Of a stretch of 64,000 bases of DNA, positions 35,705-46,657 are shown one piece after another. This stretch comes from Leucocoprinus leucothites (lineage: Eukaryota > Basidiomycota > Agaricomycetes > Agaricales > Agaricaceae), in the NCBI GenBank assembly GCA_013368445.1, contig JAACJO010000002.1:2852001-2916000 (forward strand), written 5' to 3'. Both the position numbers and the translations under genes were made by a program. The notes beneath the pieces are model-generated. The model made no database searches, had not been told where the DNA came from, and saw only the letters and a program-made list of their open reading frames with translations. Each line of letters begins with the position of its first letter. Position 1 is the stretch's first letter.

Positions 35705-37379
35705 ATGAATGCCCAAGCCATGATGCAGGCGTACGCCCTACTCTCAACATTTCTCCCACTACACTCTACTATGGTATGTGTTTTATTCAGTCTATACAAT
35801 GGAAAATTTGCTTATGCTGCAAAGAAAAAGCATCACAGGGGTCTAAGTAATAGCAAAGGCCAAACCACACCTTCTAAGCAGCCCAAGCTGATTGAGTCCA
35901 GAAACTGTAGTACTTTGCCTTCTGCTAGCTTGAGTGCATCCTCCCAGGGTCTGTCTCTCCTCTATTGTGAAACTGCTCAGACTCACAGCTTAGGACAGTG
36001 CCTCAACATGACCAGGATCCTTCTTGTTCTCATGCGTTGAACAGTGCAAACACCTCCGGAAGCCAATTGGAGGATCCTCAGGATCAACACCATATGTAGG
36101 ATTTATGACTACTCTACAACATGCTGAAACAAGTGTCTGACATCAGAAAGCATGTCAGTTTTCTTCCCAGGTGCAAGAGATTTTCAGATCAATAATCCGA
36201 CGTTCATCAAAATCAGTCCAGGTTCCAATGCAGGAATACTGTCCTTTGCCAAATCTTGAGGCACGTTTTCTGGTGATTGTCCTAGAGTTTCTTTACTTAT
36301 ATTCATTACTCTAGATGGCCAAAAGCTGAAGAAAGCACTTGTGGAAGGTCTCATGTTTATCTCCCTATCAAAGAATGCATGCAAGATACCTGTGTTGCGA
36401 TTTTATCAGATGTTGATGCCAGGATTCACAACAACAAGGACAGCAATATCATATGGATCAAGGGTTTCCCTGGTGTTGGGAAATCCGCTCTAGCATCCAC
36501 CATCGTATCCTGGCTACATGGGCAGGGTGAACTGCTGTCATATTTCATATTTGACCATGCCAAATTGACTGTCACTACCACAACAACTCTCTGGTATTGT
36601 GTTGCCTGGGATCTTGCTTGTGTACACCCCCTCGTGTGACAGTCCTTGCTGAAGCACATTGATGATGAAACCCTCAACATTAACTCTCCCAACATCAGCT
36701 CCCTTTTCACATCTCTCATCATCGAGCCATTGTCAGACCTAAGCAAGGTCAAGGCAAGCGAAGCTCAGCTTGATCAACCTGTAGTGGTCATCATCAATGC
36801 TGTCAACGAATGTGGTGGCATTGAGGGACCTCAGTCGAATGACCGCAAAGCCCTGCTGAAGATGCTTGAACAATGGCACTTGGTGCTCCCCAAGAACATG
36901 AAGCTTGTGATTACTAGCAGGGAGGAAGTGGACATCAAGCGACGCATTTTGCCTATCAGCACCCACATCCACATTTCTATCAACACTGATGAAGCTTCTA
37001 GTGACATCTGCAAGTATCTTAAGGACTGCCTTGAGGATATTGCAAGTGCATACTCTGAACTACCTATGGACTGGGTCCACCAGACAGCCAAATACCTGGT
37101 CAAGCAGGCGGCAGGAGTCTTCATTTGGGCCATGACGATTGCAAACTTTATCAAGGCTGGCGAGCCCCAGTCGCAGCTTGAGGACATTGACGCTGGGCTT
37201 GGATTAGGTGGAGAAGAAGGGTCATTGTACACTCTATATGCAAATATCCTCAGGATCTCATTCAAGAACCTTCACAGAAAACAGGCAGAAGCATTCAAGA
37301 CTGTTGTCAGTGTCATGATTTTCGCTCAACGGCCATTCCACAGCTCCGAAATTACTGCGGTCAGTCCCATGGTCACTGG
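35705..37379 (+). pseudogene. NACHT-WD40 NLR-like gene, copy 3, N-terminal part
   Basis: Plus-strand homologue of copy 1. 35770-36050 matches the Ser-rich 5' exon, with GTATGT directly after ATG at 35770. 36379-37379 matches the NACHT: IIWIKGFPGVGKSALAST, then VVVIINAVNECGG and LVITSREEVDIKRR. A TGA at 36637-36639 replaces a CGA found in copies 1 and 2. In the ~60 residues after Walker A, eight or so Arg codons (CGN) of the other copies are Trp, His, Gln, Cys, Tyr or stop here, and the Walker B acidic pair is changed (NAVNE against DAADE). It is therefore inactive as an NTPase even without the insertions downstream. Before 35705, about 35260-35650 matches the unrecognised frames upstream of copy 1. 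Confidence 0.8.
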
Positions 37380-38756
37380 TGTTATGGCCCAAATGGCATT
37401 AGCCATGAAATCATTAAATTCAATGATATAGTCAATATATTGGGTGACTGTATAGACATTAAGGAACCCTGCTGTAAGACCCTAGTGTAACACACACACT
37501 TGTGAAAGCACAGCACACTTGCAAAATGACCATTAATGATCAAGAGTAACAAGAGGCTACAGGATGATGTTGAGACTTAGCGAACATGGTTGGGATGTGT
37601 ACCCTATGACCCTTTGTGATCTTAGCCTGTAATCTGGGTATTGATCCGGTCGAAGTCTTTCTCAAAAGAGCAATAATGGACTAACTAATCGGAGATCAAA
37701 GGCTTAGCCTTCTGATCTGGACAGGCACTTGTGCACATTTGTGGAAGTCCTATCTTTTTAACATCACTACAGCAGAAGTATACCCTTTCGCAAAAGACAG
37801 AGAAATTCCGCATGGGCACTGAATGACCCACTTGATTATAGAACCAGATTAGTGGAAACTAACAGGATGCATCAGCACTTGACTACTGACTAGTAGACAT
37901 TGTTACAGTCAGGAACAAGCTTTCGCAGAATAAGACAACCATCAGCAGTGATAGAGATCTCATGATATCAGAGGAGCAGGAGTAATCATGCCTTCGCAAA
38001 AGGACACATCAGCACTTAAACCCCAAAGAAAACCCAGAGATATTCCTATTGGACAACCTTTCAATAAATCTCCTTTTGTTATCAACAATGTATATGCATC
38101 ATCCATGTAATTACTCCTTTAGTACTTTCACGAAACCAATATAAACCTTTCTCAAGCATATAGTCTAGCAAGGAATCTCACCTGCTAAGGCTACACTTAG
38201 AGACTGTCCCACATGACATATCTGAGTAAGTAGTAAAAAGTGTATTGAGCGCCCTTCAGTCATAGACCATTAAAGAATTGGAAAGCACCTTTCGAGAAAG
38301 AACATTACTGCGAGATTCATATAAGTTCAGAGTGTGAAGAAGTCTGGAAAAGACTTATAAGCTGCATATTGCATCTAGTATCCAGGAGTGGTGCTAGTCA
38401 GTGTCAGTTGTATTGTGATAGTGCCAAGTGTTAGTGAAGGTGACAATTCATGAATACCAGTCTATTACACTTCTGCATTCTAAGGGACTTGTAGTTGTGC
38501 AGCATCACATAACAGGGATCATCGAGTATCTTTTGTGAACTGGTCATTCCATTACAAATGGGTCTACAGACAACTCCCATCATCTTTCATTATCAATCTT
38601 AGCGCTTTCGTGAAACATCGTTCTTTATTGATTAACCTCCCACAAACTTGTATTGAGTTTAGGAGTGTTGGTTGTTATTGTTATTAACGTTACCTATCAT
38701 TCACTATCTGACTACATTTCCTTTATTATATTAACAATCCCATTTCTGCCTCTTCA
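37380..38756. mobile_element. ~1.38 kb noncoding insertion in NLR copy 3 (LTR-like ends)
   Basis: Copy 1 reads straight through this point, but copy 3 is interrupted between GTCACTGG (37372-37379) and TCACCGGCTCAATG (from 38754). The insert begins TGTTATGG and can be read as ending in CA, with CYGG on both sides. No coding sequence is present. A CTTTCGC/CTTTCNNGAAA-like motif recurs about eight times between 37660 and 38615. Confidence 0.55.
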
Positions 38757-40255
38757 CCGGCTCAATGCTAGAGTACATCTGTAACAGCCTCCGGTCTGTC
38801 ATTGATCAGGGCACTATCCTCCACTTCATTCACCAATCATTTGTCGATTTCCTCCTCTCTCCGGAATGCCCAGATGAGTTTGCCATCAAGGAAGTTGAAC
38901 AGCAACACCAACTCTCTGTCCTATGCCTGACCACCATGTTGCAACAGCTACACTTCAACATCTGCCGCCTGGATACATCAAGTCTGAAGAATGCAGATGT
39001 ACCTGATATTGAAAACAGGGTCAAGACCAACATCTTGCCCCTCCTCTCATATGCAAACTGTTTTGTGGCTGGCCATCTTCATCACACCGCATTCGACGAG
39101 CACTTGATGGATGAAGTGAGGACGGTGTTTAAGGAGAAGCTGTTATACTGGCTCGAAGTGATGAGCCTGTTGAAGGAAATGAATAGAGTGGTGCCAATTC
39201 TGAGGACCATTCTCAATTGCGTGATCGTGCGTACTCTATCGAAATTTTTGTATTTCGCTTCTGATGTGCCTTGGTTAGATGCAAGAAAATGGCATCACTG
39301 AGTTTGTCCGTGATGCTCTCCAATTTGTTGCAGCATTTGGTGTCCCCATCACACAGAGTGCCCCACATATTTACCTCTCTGCCCTTCCCTTTGCTCCTGA
39401 GCAATCGTTGGTTGGCAAATATTTCCTACCCAGATTTCCTCGACTCCTCACCCTCACCACGGGCAAACCTGATCACTGGTCACAGTGTGTGTTTGTTTTG
39501 GAATCTAATCTGAATGACCCAATCACTGCTGTTACCTTTTCCCATGATGAGAGATCATTTGCATCAGTATCTCGGAAGGGATCAATATGTATTTGGGACT
39601 CTGAAATGGGTATACAAATTTCAGGCCCTTTCACTATTCAGTCTACTCAGCCTGGATTCAACATATCCGGGCTTGATTTCAGTCCCGATAGGAAGCACGT
39701 TATTGCAAATTATCCCAAGGGGAGGTGGTCTTAGACATTGAAAGTGGTGAGGAATACTTCAGTTTTGGATGGTCTTCAGAGAGTCCTGGCTCTGCTCTCA
39801 GCCTATGTTGGGAAAGGATGAAATCTGTCATCTATTCCAAAGATGGCAGTATGATTGTTTCCCTGTCGACGTTCTCTGCTACACGCGATGATCCGACCTA
39901 CAGCTTTAGTGGGGGTATTTTAGATTGTATTTGTGTCCGATTTTGGGATACCAGTACTGGCACCCTAGTGGGCACCTCACTCAATGCAGAGATATCAAGT
40001 GATGGTTCTATGTTATCGCCGGATGCACATTTCTTTGCTTCAATAAGCGGTGCACCTGCAGTTGTACTGAGAGTATGGGACTTGACAGAAAGATCTCCTA
40101 GATGCAGTTTGATTGAGCTGGGTAATGTTGTTGGCATGGGTCTTTCCTTTCCTTCCTTGGTGTTCTCTCCAGATGGAAATTTTCTCCTGGTTGTGACCCA
40201 CACACGGGGGAATGGCTCTATAGCACGTGTCTGGAGGATGGATACCCATACTCTG
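38757..40255 (+). pseudogene. NACHT-WD40 NLR-like gene, copy 3, middle part
   Basis: Resumes with MLEYICNSLRSVIDQG and FIHQSFVDFLLSPECPDEF, as in copy 1. A probable intron (about 39226-39282, GTGCGTAC to GGTTAG) leads to MQENGITEFVRDALQFVAAF, and the WD40 part follows: ITAVTFSHDERSFASVSRKG, then SICIWDSEMG. Near 39720 one base is missing (AAGGGGAGG), shifting the frame into VLDIESGEEYFSF. The frame then continues to the copia insertion at 40256. WD40 blades normally sense ligands or partners in fungal NLRs. Confidence 0.75.
40251..40255. repeat. copia target-site duplication, left copy (CTCTG)
   Basis: CTCTG precedes the 5' LTR and recurs at 46658-46662 directly after the 3' LTR. Five bases is the usual length for LTR retrotransposons. 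Confidence 0.9.
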
Positions 40256-40629
40256 TGTTGAATCACGTATGTGTTTATATGCTGCTATATTTGTGTTCAC
40301 TCTCAATTATGACATATGCATTCTATTATTAGATACCACTATGTTTATGCACTGATACCTTGTGTGGACGATACATGTTTTACTATATGTTTTACTTGTA
40401 CCCTTTACCACCTCGAAACGATGGTGTAATGTCCTCTATATGGTAGATTATATTCGGACATTCTAGTATAAATACTCTGTATTTTCTGCGATATTCTATA
40501 GTAAATTCTACTTTCTCAGTCGCAACTACTACCTCGTACTACTCCCATAACAGACCAACTGCCTAGTAAAGTGAGTCATTGACCTCATTGTCTACCTTCA
40601 CCACTATGCTCCCCGTTGCTGCTTTGACA
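40256..40629 (+). repeat. 5' LTR of the copia element
   Basis: 374 bp, identical to the 3' LTR except for 11 transitions. Nine of these are inferred to have changed in this copy. Confidence 0.95.
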
Positions 40630-40630
40630 G

Positions 40631-40642
40631 GTTATGGGCCCT
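40631..40642 (+). other. primer-binding site complementary to initiator tRNA-Met anticodon arm
   Basis: GGTTATGGGCCC starts one base after the LTR. It is complementary to GGGCCCATAACC, the anticodon stem-loop of eukaryotic initiator tRNA-Met. This is the half-tRNA priming used by Drosophila copia and its relatives, rather than priming by the tRNA 3' end. Confidence 0.75.
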
Positions 40643-40888
40643 GATCGCCAGCTCGATATTGCACTAGCTGACTAGCTCGCTGTGCTTGATGTCTGAGAAG
40701 GACTAGATCGACCTGTTATGGGAAGGCTGCTTCCTAGCACCACCGCTGTACCTTGTGAAGGGCCCAGCATCCCTTCTCATTTCTGTGTCTTACCCTAGCC
40801 CTTAGGTGATTTGGGTTCAAAACCTTGCTCGATTAGTGCATCCCTGCTGCTTCTAATGAACAACGTTGACTGACGACTTCTTTTCAAA

Positions 40889-42367
40889 ATGTCTTCTATC
40901 AACAATGGAGCTTCTCATGTCCCAATCCTTCAAGGCCCCCAGAACTATCAGTTTTGGTCCATGAGGATGCAGGGATATCTCTCCATGATCACAACCCCTG
41001 GAACCCCTCTTATGGGTTGGACTGTCACAAACGGTGTCATCCCTCCGCTCCCACCTCTTGTTGCTCCAGTCATGGACGTCGACAATAATATTACGAATGC
41101 TGCAGAGGCTGCCGCCTCACTTGCACTTCATACTGAGGAAGAGCATCAAAGGAACTTCTTAGAGCAATCTGCGATTGGCATGCTGATCCAAGCTGTCCCA
41201 GACTCCATGCTCCACCTGATTGTCCAAGGAGATCCCGTGCACACATGGGATGAACTCCGACACCTTTATGGCACCCAAGGTCCTGCATCAGTTTATGGTG
41301 ACTTCATCCATGCTGTCTCCTGGTCTCTCCCCGGAAACATGGATCCGGCTCAGTCAATCACTGAGCTTGAATCTCTATTCACTCGGATTGAAGGCACAAC
41401 CACGCGACTTCCCGAGGTGATCCATGCCATGATTCTGCTTCACGCTGTCCCATAAGGGATGGAAACCTTGGCACAGTCAATCCTTGCTAATCAAACGCAA
41501 ATGTCCCAGCTTACATGGGATCTGGTCCATAGCACCATCCAGGCTGCTTGGTCCCAGAAGATGACTGCTTCCGCTTCTTGTGCTGGCCGCTCCAACAGCC
41601 AATGGCAGCAGAACTGGAACCCCAGCAATCAACAATGCCAGGGGCAAGGACAACAAGGGCCGTTTCAATCACAGCCCTAGCAGCAGCAGCAGCAGCAGCA
41701 GCAGCCTCCTGATCAGGGTGCTGGCCAGAAGCCTGGTAACAACCAACCTGGCAATCCCGGCAGAGATGGCAAGAAAGGAAAACACGGTAAGAGAGGAGGC
41801 AAAAAGGGCAAGGGCACTGCTAATGAAGCTGCGACCAATGCCGACACCTCCAACTCCTCTGGAGTCACCACCATTGCTCCTCAATATGGCGCTTCCAGTG
41901 CCATTGGTTTCGCTGCCCCTGCTATCGCTAACCTTCCTCTCCTCATGAACCAGATCACCTCACTGGCAGAACCGGCTAACGCAAGCCCTTCGACATCCAC
42001 ACACCACCTTGTTGCAGAAGCGCGAAAGAATACACCGTGGCTTCAGGAGCGAATCTCCGAATCTCCTCAGTCCAAGGGATATCGTTGCAGAAGCTCGAAA
42101 GCTACCAAGGATAAAGTGCTAAAGATTTGGGATGAAAGGCTCGCCAACCTTGTGGTCGAAGCCAAACAGACGGGCTCCATTATTGAGGAAATTCCTTATT
42201 ATGGAGGAGTTATGGACGAATGCCCACCGTCGCCAAGGATGATACCTCCGGCTGATCCAATGCTCAAATCCAACTCCGAGGGGAGGATTCTGATGGGTGG
42301 ACTTCTGGGTTGTGGACAACACAAGTCTTTTCTTCTATCTCTGATTGGATTAACACTGATACGGTGA
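40889..42367 (+). pseudogene. copia gag polyprotein, two in-frame stops
   Basis: A single plus-strand frame starts MSSINNGASHVPILQGPQNY and continues with MRMQGYLSMI, matching the start of copia gag (UBN2-like): a short lead and then a Trp/aromatic-rich helical domain. A TAA at 41453-41455 and a TAG at 41678-41680 interrupt it. A Gln run (41681-41704) and a Lys/Gly-rich basic tail (GKKGKHGKRGGKKGKG) follow, probably the RNA-binding part. No classical CCHC knuckle is visible. The pol frame overlaps its end from 42310 in another phase, so a frameshift or internal decay lies between gag and pol. Confidence 0.8.
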
Positions 42368-45300
42368 TGCCACAGCATGACCAAGAAAGGGCCTGTTGCC
42401 CCACTCGAGCCCACTCCCATGTGAGCGCTCCTGGCCACACTGAACATTTTTGCAGACTAGTAACATCGTCTTCAGCTCCTGTATATACTTCTTTTGTATC
42501 GCGCACTATTTCGGTCACCCCTGTGGGGCTGTTATTAAACTGTGATTTGACCTCTGTGCTGCACTATGTGAATCTATCTAAGTGTGAGAAAGCTTTATGT
42601 TGCCACTGTAAGGGAAAGAAAGCGCCTTCACGGGCTGCTTCTTGGATTCTCGATTCAGGTACTTCCACACATTTCACACCTTATTTGGACAATTTTTCTA
42701 CAATTGAAATGGGGAAATTTGGTGAAATTCAGACAGCTAACAAAAATGCTCCCCTATCTATATCAGGTCGAGGCACTGTTCTGATTGAACACAAGATCCA
42801 TGATAACAGAAAAACGATCACTGCGGTGACTTCTTTGTCCCCTGTGTTCTATGTAAAGGGTATGCACGATCGCCTCATGTCTGCCGGTCAACTCCTGGAA
42901 TCTGGGTTGCGCAGTGAGGCTGATAAACATGGTACTATCTTTCGGGATGAGTCAGGCAATGCCGTTTTGTCAGCGGCTCCTTGTTCTGAGTGGCAGCCTA
43001 TGCTACAAACAGTAAGATGTCGAATTGTACATTCGAATGTTTCGAGCCACGTCGCTCAACATCCTGACTATAATATCTGGCATCAACATTTAGGACATCT
43101 GTCTAATCGCGTGTTGAGCAAAACTACCAACTCCACGCTGAATGGACCTCAGGTTTCAATTCCCGATCATTTGCGCCCTTGTCCAGGCTGCATGAAAGGG
43201 AAGATGCACCAGAAACCCTTTAACAATAACCCAATTCGGGCCAAAGAAGCCTTTGAGCATGTTCACAGTGATCTCTTTGAGCTCCCCATCATATCTTATC
43301 ACAAGTATAAATGGGTCATGACCTTATTGGATGATTACTCCTCATTTGCCCATGTGGTGCTTCTGCGATCAAAAGCTGAAGCAGCTCCCTGCATGGTTGA
43401 GCTTCTAACTTACGTTCAGAACCAATTTGGCAAATCAATTCGTCAATTTACATCTGATCGAGGAGGAGAATTCATAGCAGGTACCCTGCAAGATTATCTA
43501 CGGGTGAAAGGGATTGAGTTCACACCGAGTGCGCCCCACGTCCATCAACAGAACAGGCGAGCAGAAAGATTGAATCGAACACTGCATGAGAAAGCGCAGG
43601 CCATGCGACTTCATGCGTGTCTTCCGGATTCATGGTGGGATTTTGCGATTAACACCACAACCCACATCTACAATCACACATCGATGAACCACATCCAATG
43701 GAAAACTCCGTTTGAGTTAGTACATGGACATAAACCTGATATCAGTCACCTATGAGTATTTGGTTGTGCTGCATATGTGTTCCTTCTGGACGAAATGCGC
43801 CTGAATAAATTATCTGCGAAGTCTGAACTGATGATCTTTGTTGGATATGATCAGGAGAAAAATTATATCTTTCTCCACCATACTCGAGGAAACGCTGAGT
43901 TTATCTCGCTGACTGTCATCTTTGATGAAAAGATGTTCCCTAAATGTCCAGATCAAAAACCCGTGGTTTACCCCAAGCCGCCTTGCACTGAGATTCCTCC
44001 AATCTTGACTATTCCGAATGTTCCACATGTAGACCATCCGCCTACACCTCGAGGAGGAGAGCCGCCTCGTGCACCTTCACCTCGTGCTCCTCCACGCCCT
44101 AAAACACCTTCACCTCCTAGATCACCAAGCCCACCTCTTTCTTACACTGATCCGGAAGATCGCAATCCAAAAGAAGAGGAAGAAGAAGTTGAGTTACCTC
44201 CTTCTCTGGGACCTTCGCGAAAGGAACCTGGTCCACGAAAATGTGCTCGGTCTCCATCTCCACCTGAGGTACTGCCACCGCGACCTTCGGTCCAGGATGA
44301 CCTTGATGCACTAGAATGGCTTGACTGCTGGGTCACCGAACATGAAAATCGCCATCCTAGGCGAAATGTTCAACCTCCGAACAGACCAGGAAATGTGTAT
44401 GGTGATAGGAGCAATCCTCTTGATGTCATCTGACAATATAGGGAACTCAATCCTAACTTACCATGCAATCGTGCTCAATATCGACCTATTCCTGGAGCAA
44501 TTTCCGATGAGGAAGCTCGGAATAGATTACGAAATTGGAATATCCCTCATCTGGATAGTAGTATCGACAATAAACCGTCATCTACCGATTTTGCGAAGTT
44601 TGTGAAGGAAGGGGGGGTAAAATTAGTTGATTTCCTTCTCGCACAACACACCAACGGGCCAGTTCCCAAACAGTTTAGAGATATCGCAAACTTAGATGCT
44701 GACACTCAAACAAAATGGCAAAAAGCAATGCTTGAGGAATTAGACACGCTTCATAAGCGAGGTGTATACAAGCTCGTCGATCTCCCAAAAGGAAGGAGAG
44801 CTATTAAAAATAGATGGGTTTATAACATCAAGTCCGATAATCGATATCGCTCTTGCCTTGTTGCGAAAGGGTTCTCCCAGATTGAGGGAATCAACTTTGA
44901 TGAACTCTTTTCTCCAGTTGTCCAATATGAGACCGCGCACCTACTTCTTGGCATTGCAGCGCTTGAGGACTTTGACCTTCACTCTGTTGACGTCAAAACA
45001 GCCTATTTATATGGCGATCTGGATGAAGAGATCTACATGGAGCAGCCAGAAGGATTCCAACTTCCTGGCCATGAGAAGAAAGTCTGGAGATTATGCAAAG
45101 CAATCTACGGTCTAAAACAAGCTGGCTTATCTTGGTGGAAAGCACTCACTTCATCGATGCTGAAACTAGGATTCAAGCGCTGTAAGTCTGACGCTGGCGT
45201 TTATCATTTCACACATCCCAGGACCGGCAAGCATATCTTTGCAGTCGTTTATGTGGATGATGTATTTTTTATGGGTAAAAAGAATTCCCTGCTCCTCTCC

Positions 45301-46203
45301 GAGTTGAAGCAAAAATTCATGACTACTTGGGAATGTCGTGACCAAGGTGAACTTTCTGAGTTCCTAGGCATGAACATATCACACGATCGAAAAGAGAGAA
45401 AACTCTATATAGATCAAGTGAAATACCTCGATAAGGTTCTTGAGAAGTTTGATATTCCTAAAGGTGCGAAATTTACACTGCTGCCATCCAGATTCGTCTT
45501 CGAACCCTATGTCGACAAGGTAGATCCTAAGTTTAGGACTCGTTACCAACAGTTAGTCGGATCACTGATGTATCTTATGATTGGATCGAGATCTGACATA
45601 TCCTTTGTGGTTGTCAAACTCTCCCAGCAATCTGCTGCCCCTTCCAATGCGCACTTCTGGGCTGGACTCCATGTGCTGCAATATTTGCGATCAACGCACA
45701 ATTATCGACTTGTTTTTGATAGAGCTTCTAATCAGGCCATCATTGCTTGTTCAGATAGTGATTGGGTGCAAGACGGACAGTCTTGATGATCTGTCACAGG
45801 TAACTTTGTCACAATAGCACGTGGACCTGTAAGCTGGCTTAGCCGCAAACAGAAAACTGTCACTTTGTCATCCACTGAAGCTGAGTATATAGCGCTATCT
45901 GATTGCAGCCGTCAGTTAATGTGGATTAGACAACTTCTTGAAGAGATAGGTTTTAAAATACCTGCTCCGATTCTCTATGGTGATAATATCGGATCTATCT
46001 TCTGGAGTGAGAATCCTGTTCAAGAAAAATGCTCGAAGCATATTGATATATGATACCACTATATCCGAGATATCATTGAAGAAGGTGCCGTTGAGTTGGA
46101 ATTTATCGAGGGCTCAAACAACCCTGCCGATATTCTGACGAAAAACCTCGGTTCAATTCTCTTCAATAAATTTGTTTATTCTTTAGGTATCAAATTCCTT
46201 TAG
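42310..46203 (+). pseudogene. copia pol: protease, integrase, reverse transcriptase, RNase H, with stops
   Basis: Protease: SWILDSGTSTHFTP (DSG active site, about 42640). Integrase: zinc-binding HQHLGHL...CPGCMKGK, then a DDE core with HSDLFELP, LLDDYSSFAHV, FTSDRGGEFIAG and QQNRRAERLNRTL. After a TGA (43753-43755) the frame continues VFGCAAYVF, then a Pro-rich spacer (about 43990-44300). A TGA at 44431-44433 precedes the reverse transcriptase, which has KNRWVYNIKSDNRYRSCLVA, GLKQAGLSWWKAL and the catalytic FAVVYVDDVFFMG. TGA TGA at 45784-45789 precedes RNase H, with LSSTEAEYIALSDCSRQLMW, ILYGDNIGSI and, after TGA at 46051-46053, NPADILTK. All five TGAs stand where CGA restores the expected residue. 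The catalytic residues I can see are intact, but no full-length product can be made. Confidence 0.92.
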
Positions 46204-46270
46204 CACTTTTATAGCCACTTAAAAGTGAAGCGCTTTTATAGCCGCTCAATTATGCATCTCTCGCCATTTC

Positions 46271-46283
46271 GAGTGAGGAGGAG
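46271..46283 (+). other. polypurine tract
   Basis: GAGTGAGGAGGAG abuts the 3' LTR and is the expected primer for plus-strand DNA synthesis. Confidence 0.8.
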
Positions 46284-46657
46284 TGTTGAATCACGTGCGC
46301 GTTTATATGCTGCTATATTTGTGTTCACTCTCAATTATGACATATGCATTCTATTATTAGATACCACTATGTTTATGCACCAATACCTTGTGCAGACGAT
46401 ACATGTTTTACTATATGTTTTACTTGTACCCTTTACCACCTCGAAACGATGGTGTAATGTCCTCTATATGGTAGATTATATTCGGACATTCTAGTATAAA
46501 TACTCTGTATTTTCTGCGATATTCTATAGTAAATTCTACTTTCTCAGTCGCAACTACTACCTCGTACTACTCCCATAACAGACCAACTGCCTAGTAAAGT
46601 GAGTCATTGACCTCGTCGTCTACCTTCACCGCTACGCTCCCCGTTGCTGCTTTGACA
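46284..46657 (+). repeat. 3' LTR of the copia element
   Basis: 374 bp. It retains CpG at most positions where the 5' LTR has TpG or CpA, and the WD40 remainder of NLR copy 3 follows directly after the CTCTG duplication. Confidence 0.95.

Larger units (their letters stand above)
40256..46657 (+). mobile_element. Ty1/copia LTR retrotransposon, full length, inactivated by stops
   Basis: 6402 bp with 374-bp direct LTRs (40256-40629, 46284-46657) that start TGTTGAATCACG and end TTTGACA, a 5-bp duplication, a primer-binding site, a polypurine tract, and gag and pol in Ty1/copia order (protease, integrase, reverse transcriptase, RNase H). It is inserted in the WD40 part of NLR copy 3 in the same orientation. 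The LTRs differ at 11 positions, all explicable as CpG transitions. Pol has five in-frame TGA codons where CGA would keep the frame, and gag has a TAA and a TAG. Insertion was probably recent, with rapid inactivation. Confidence 0.95.

Noticed and set aside
41580..41948. Separate frame overlapping copia gag as an accessory gene
   Set aside because: It spans the CAG run in another phase, and the gag frame continues on both sides with the expected basic tail.
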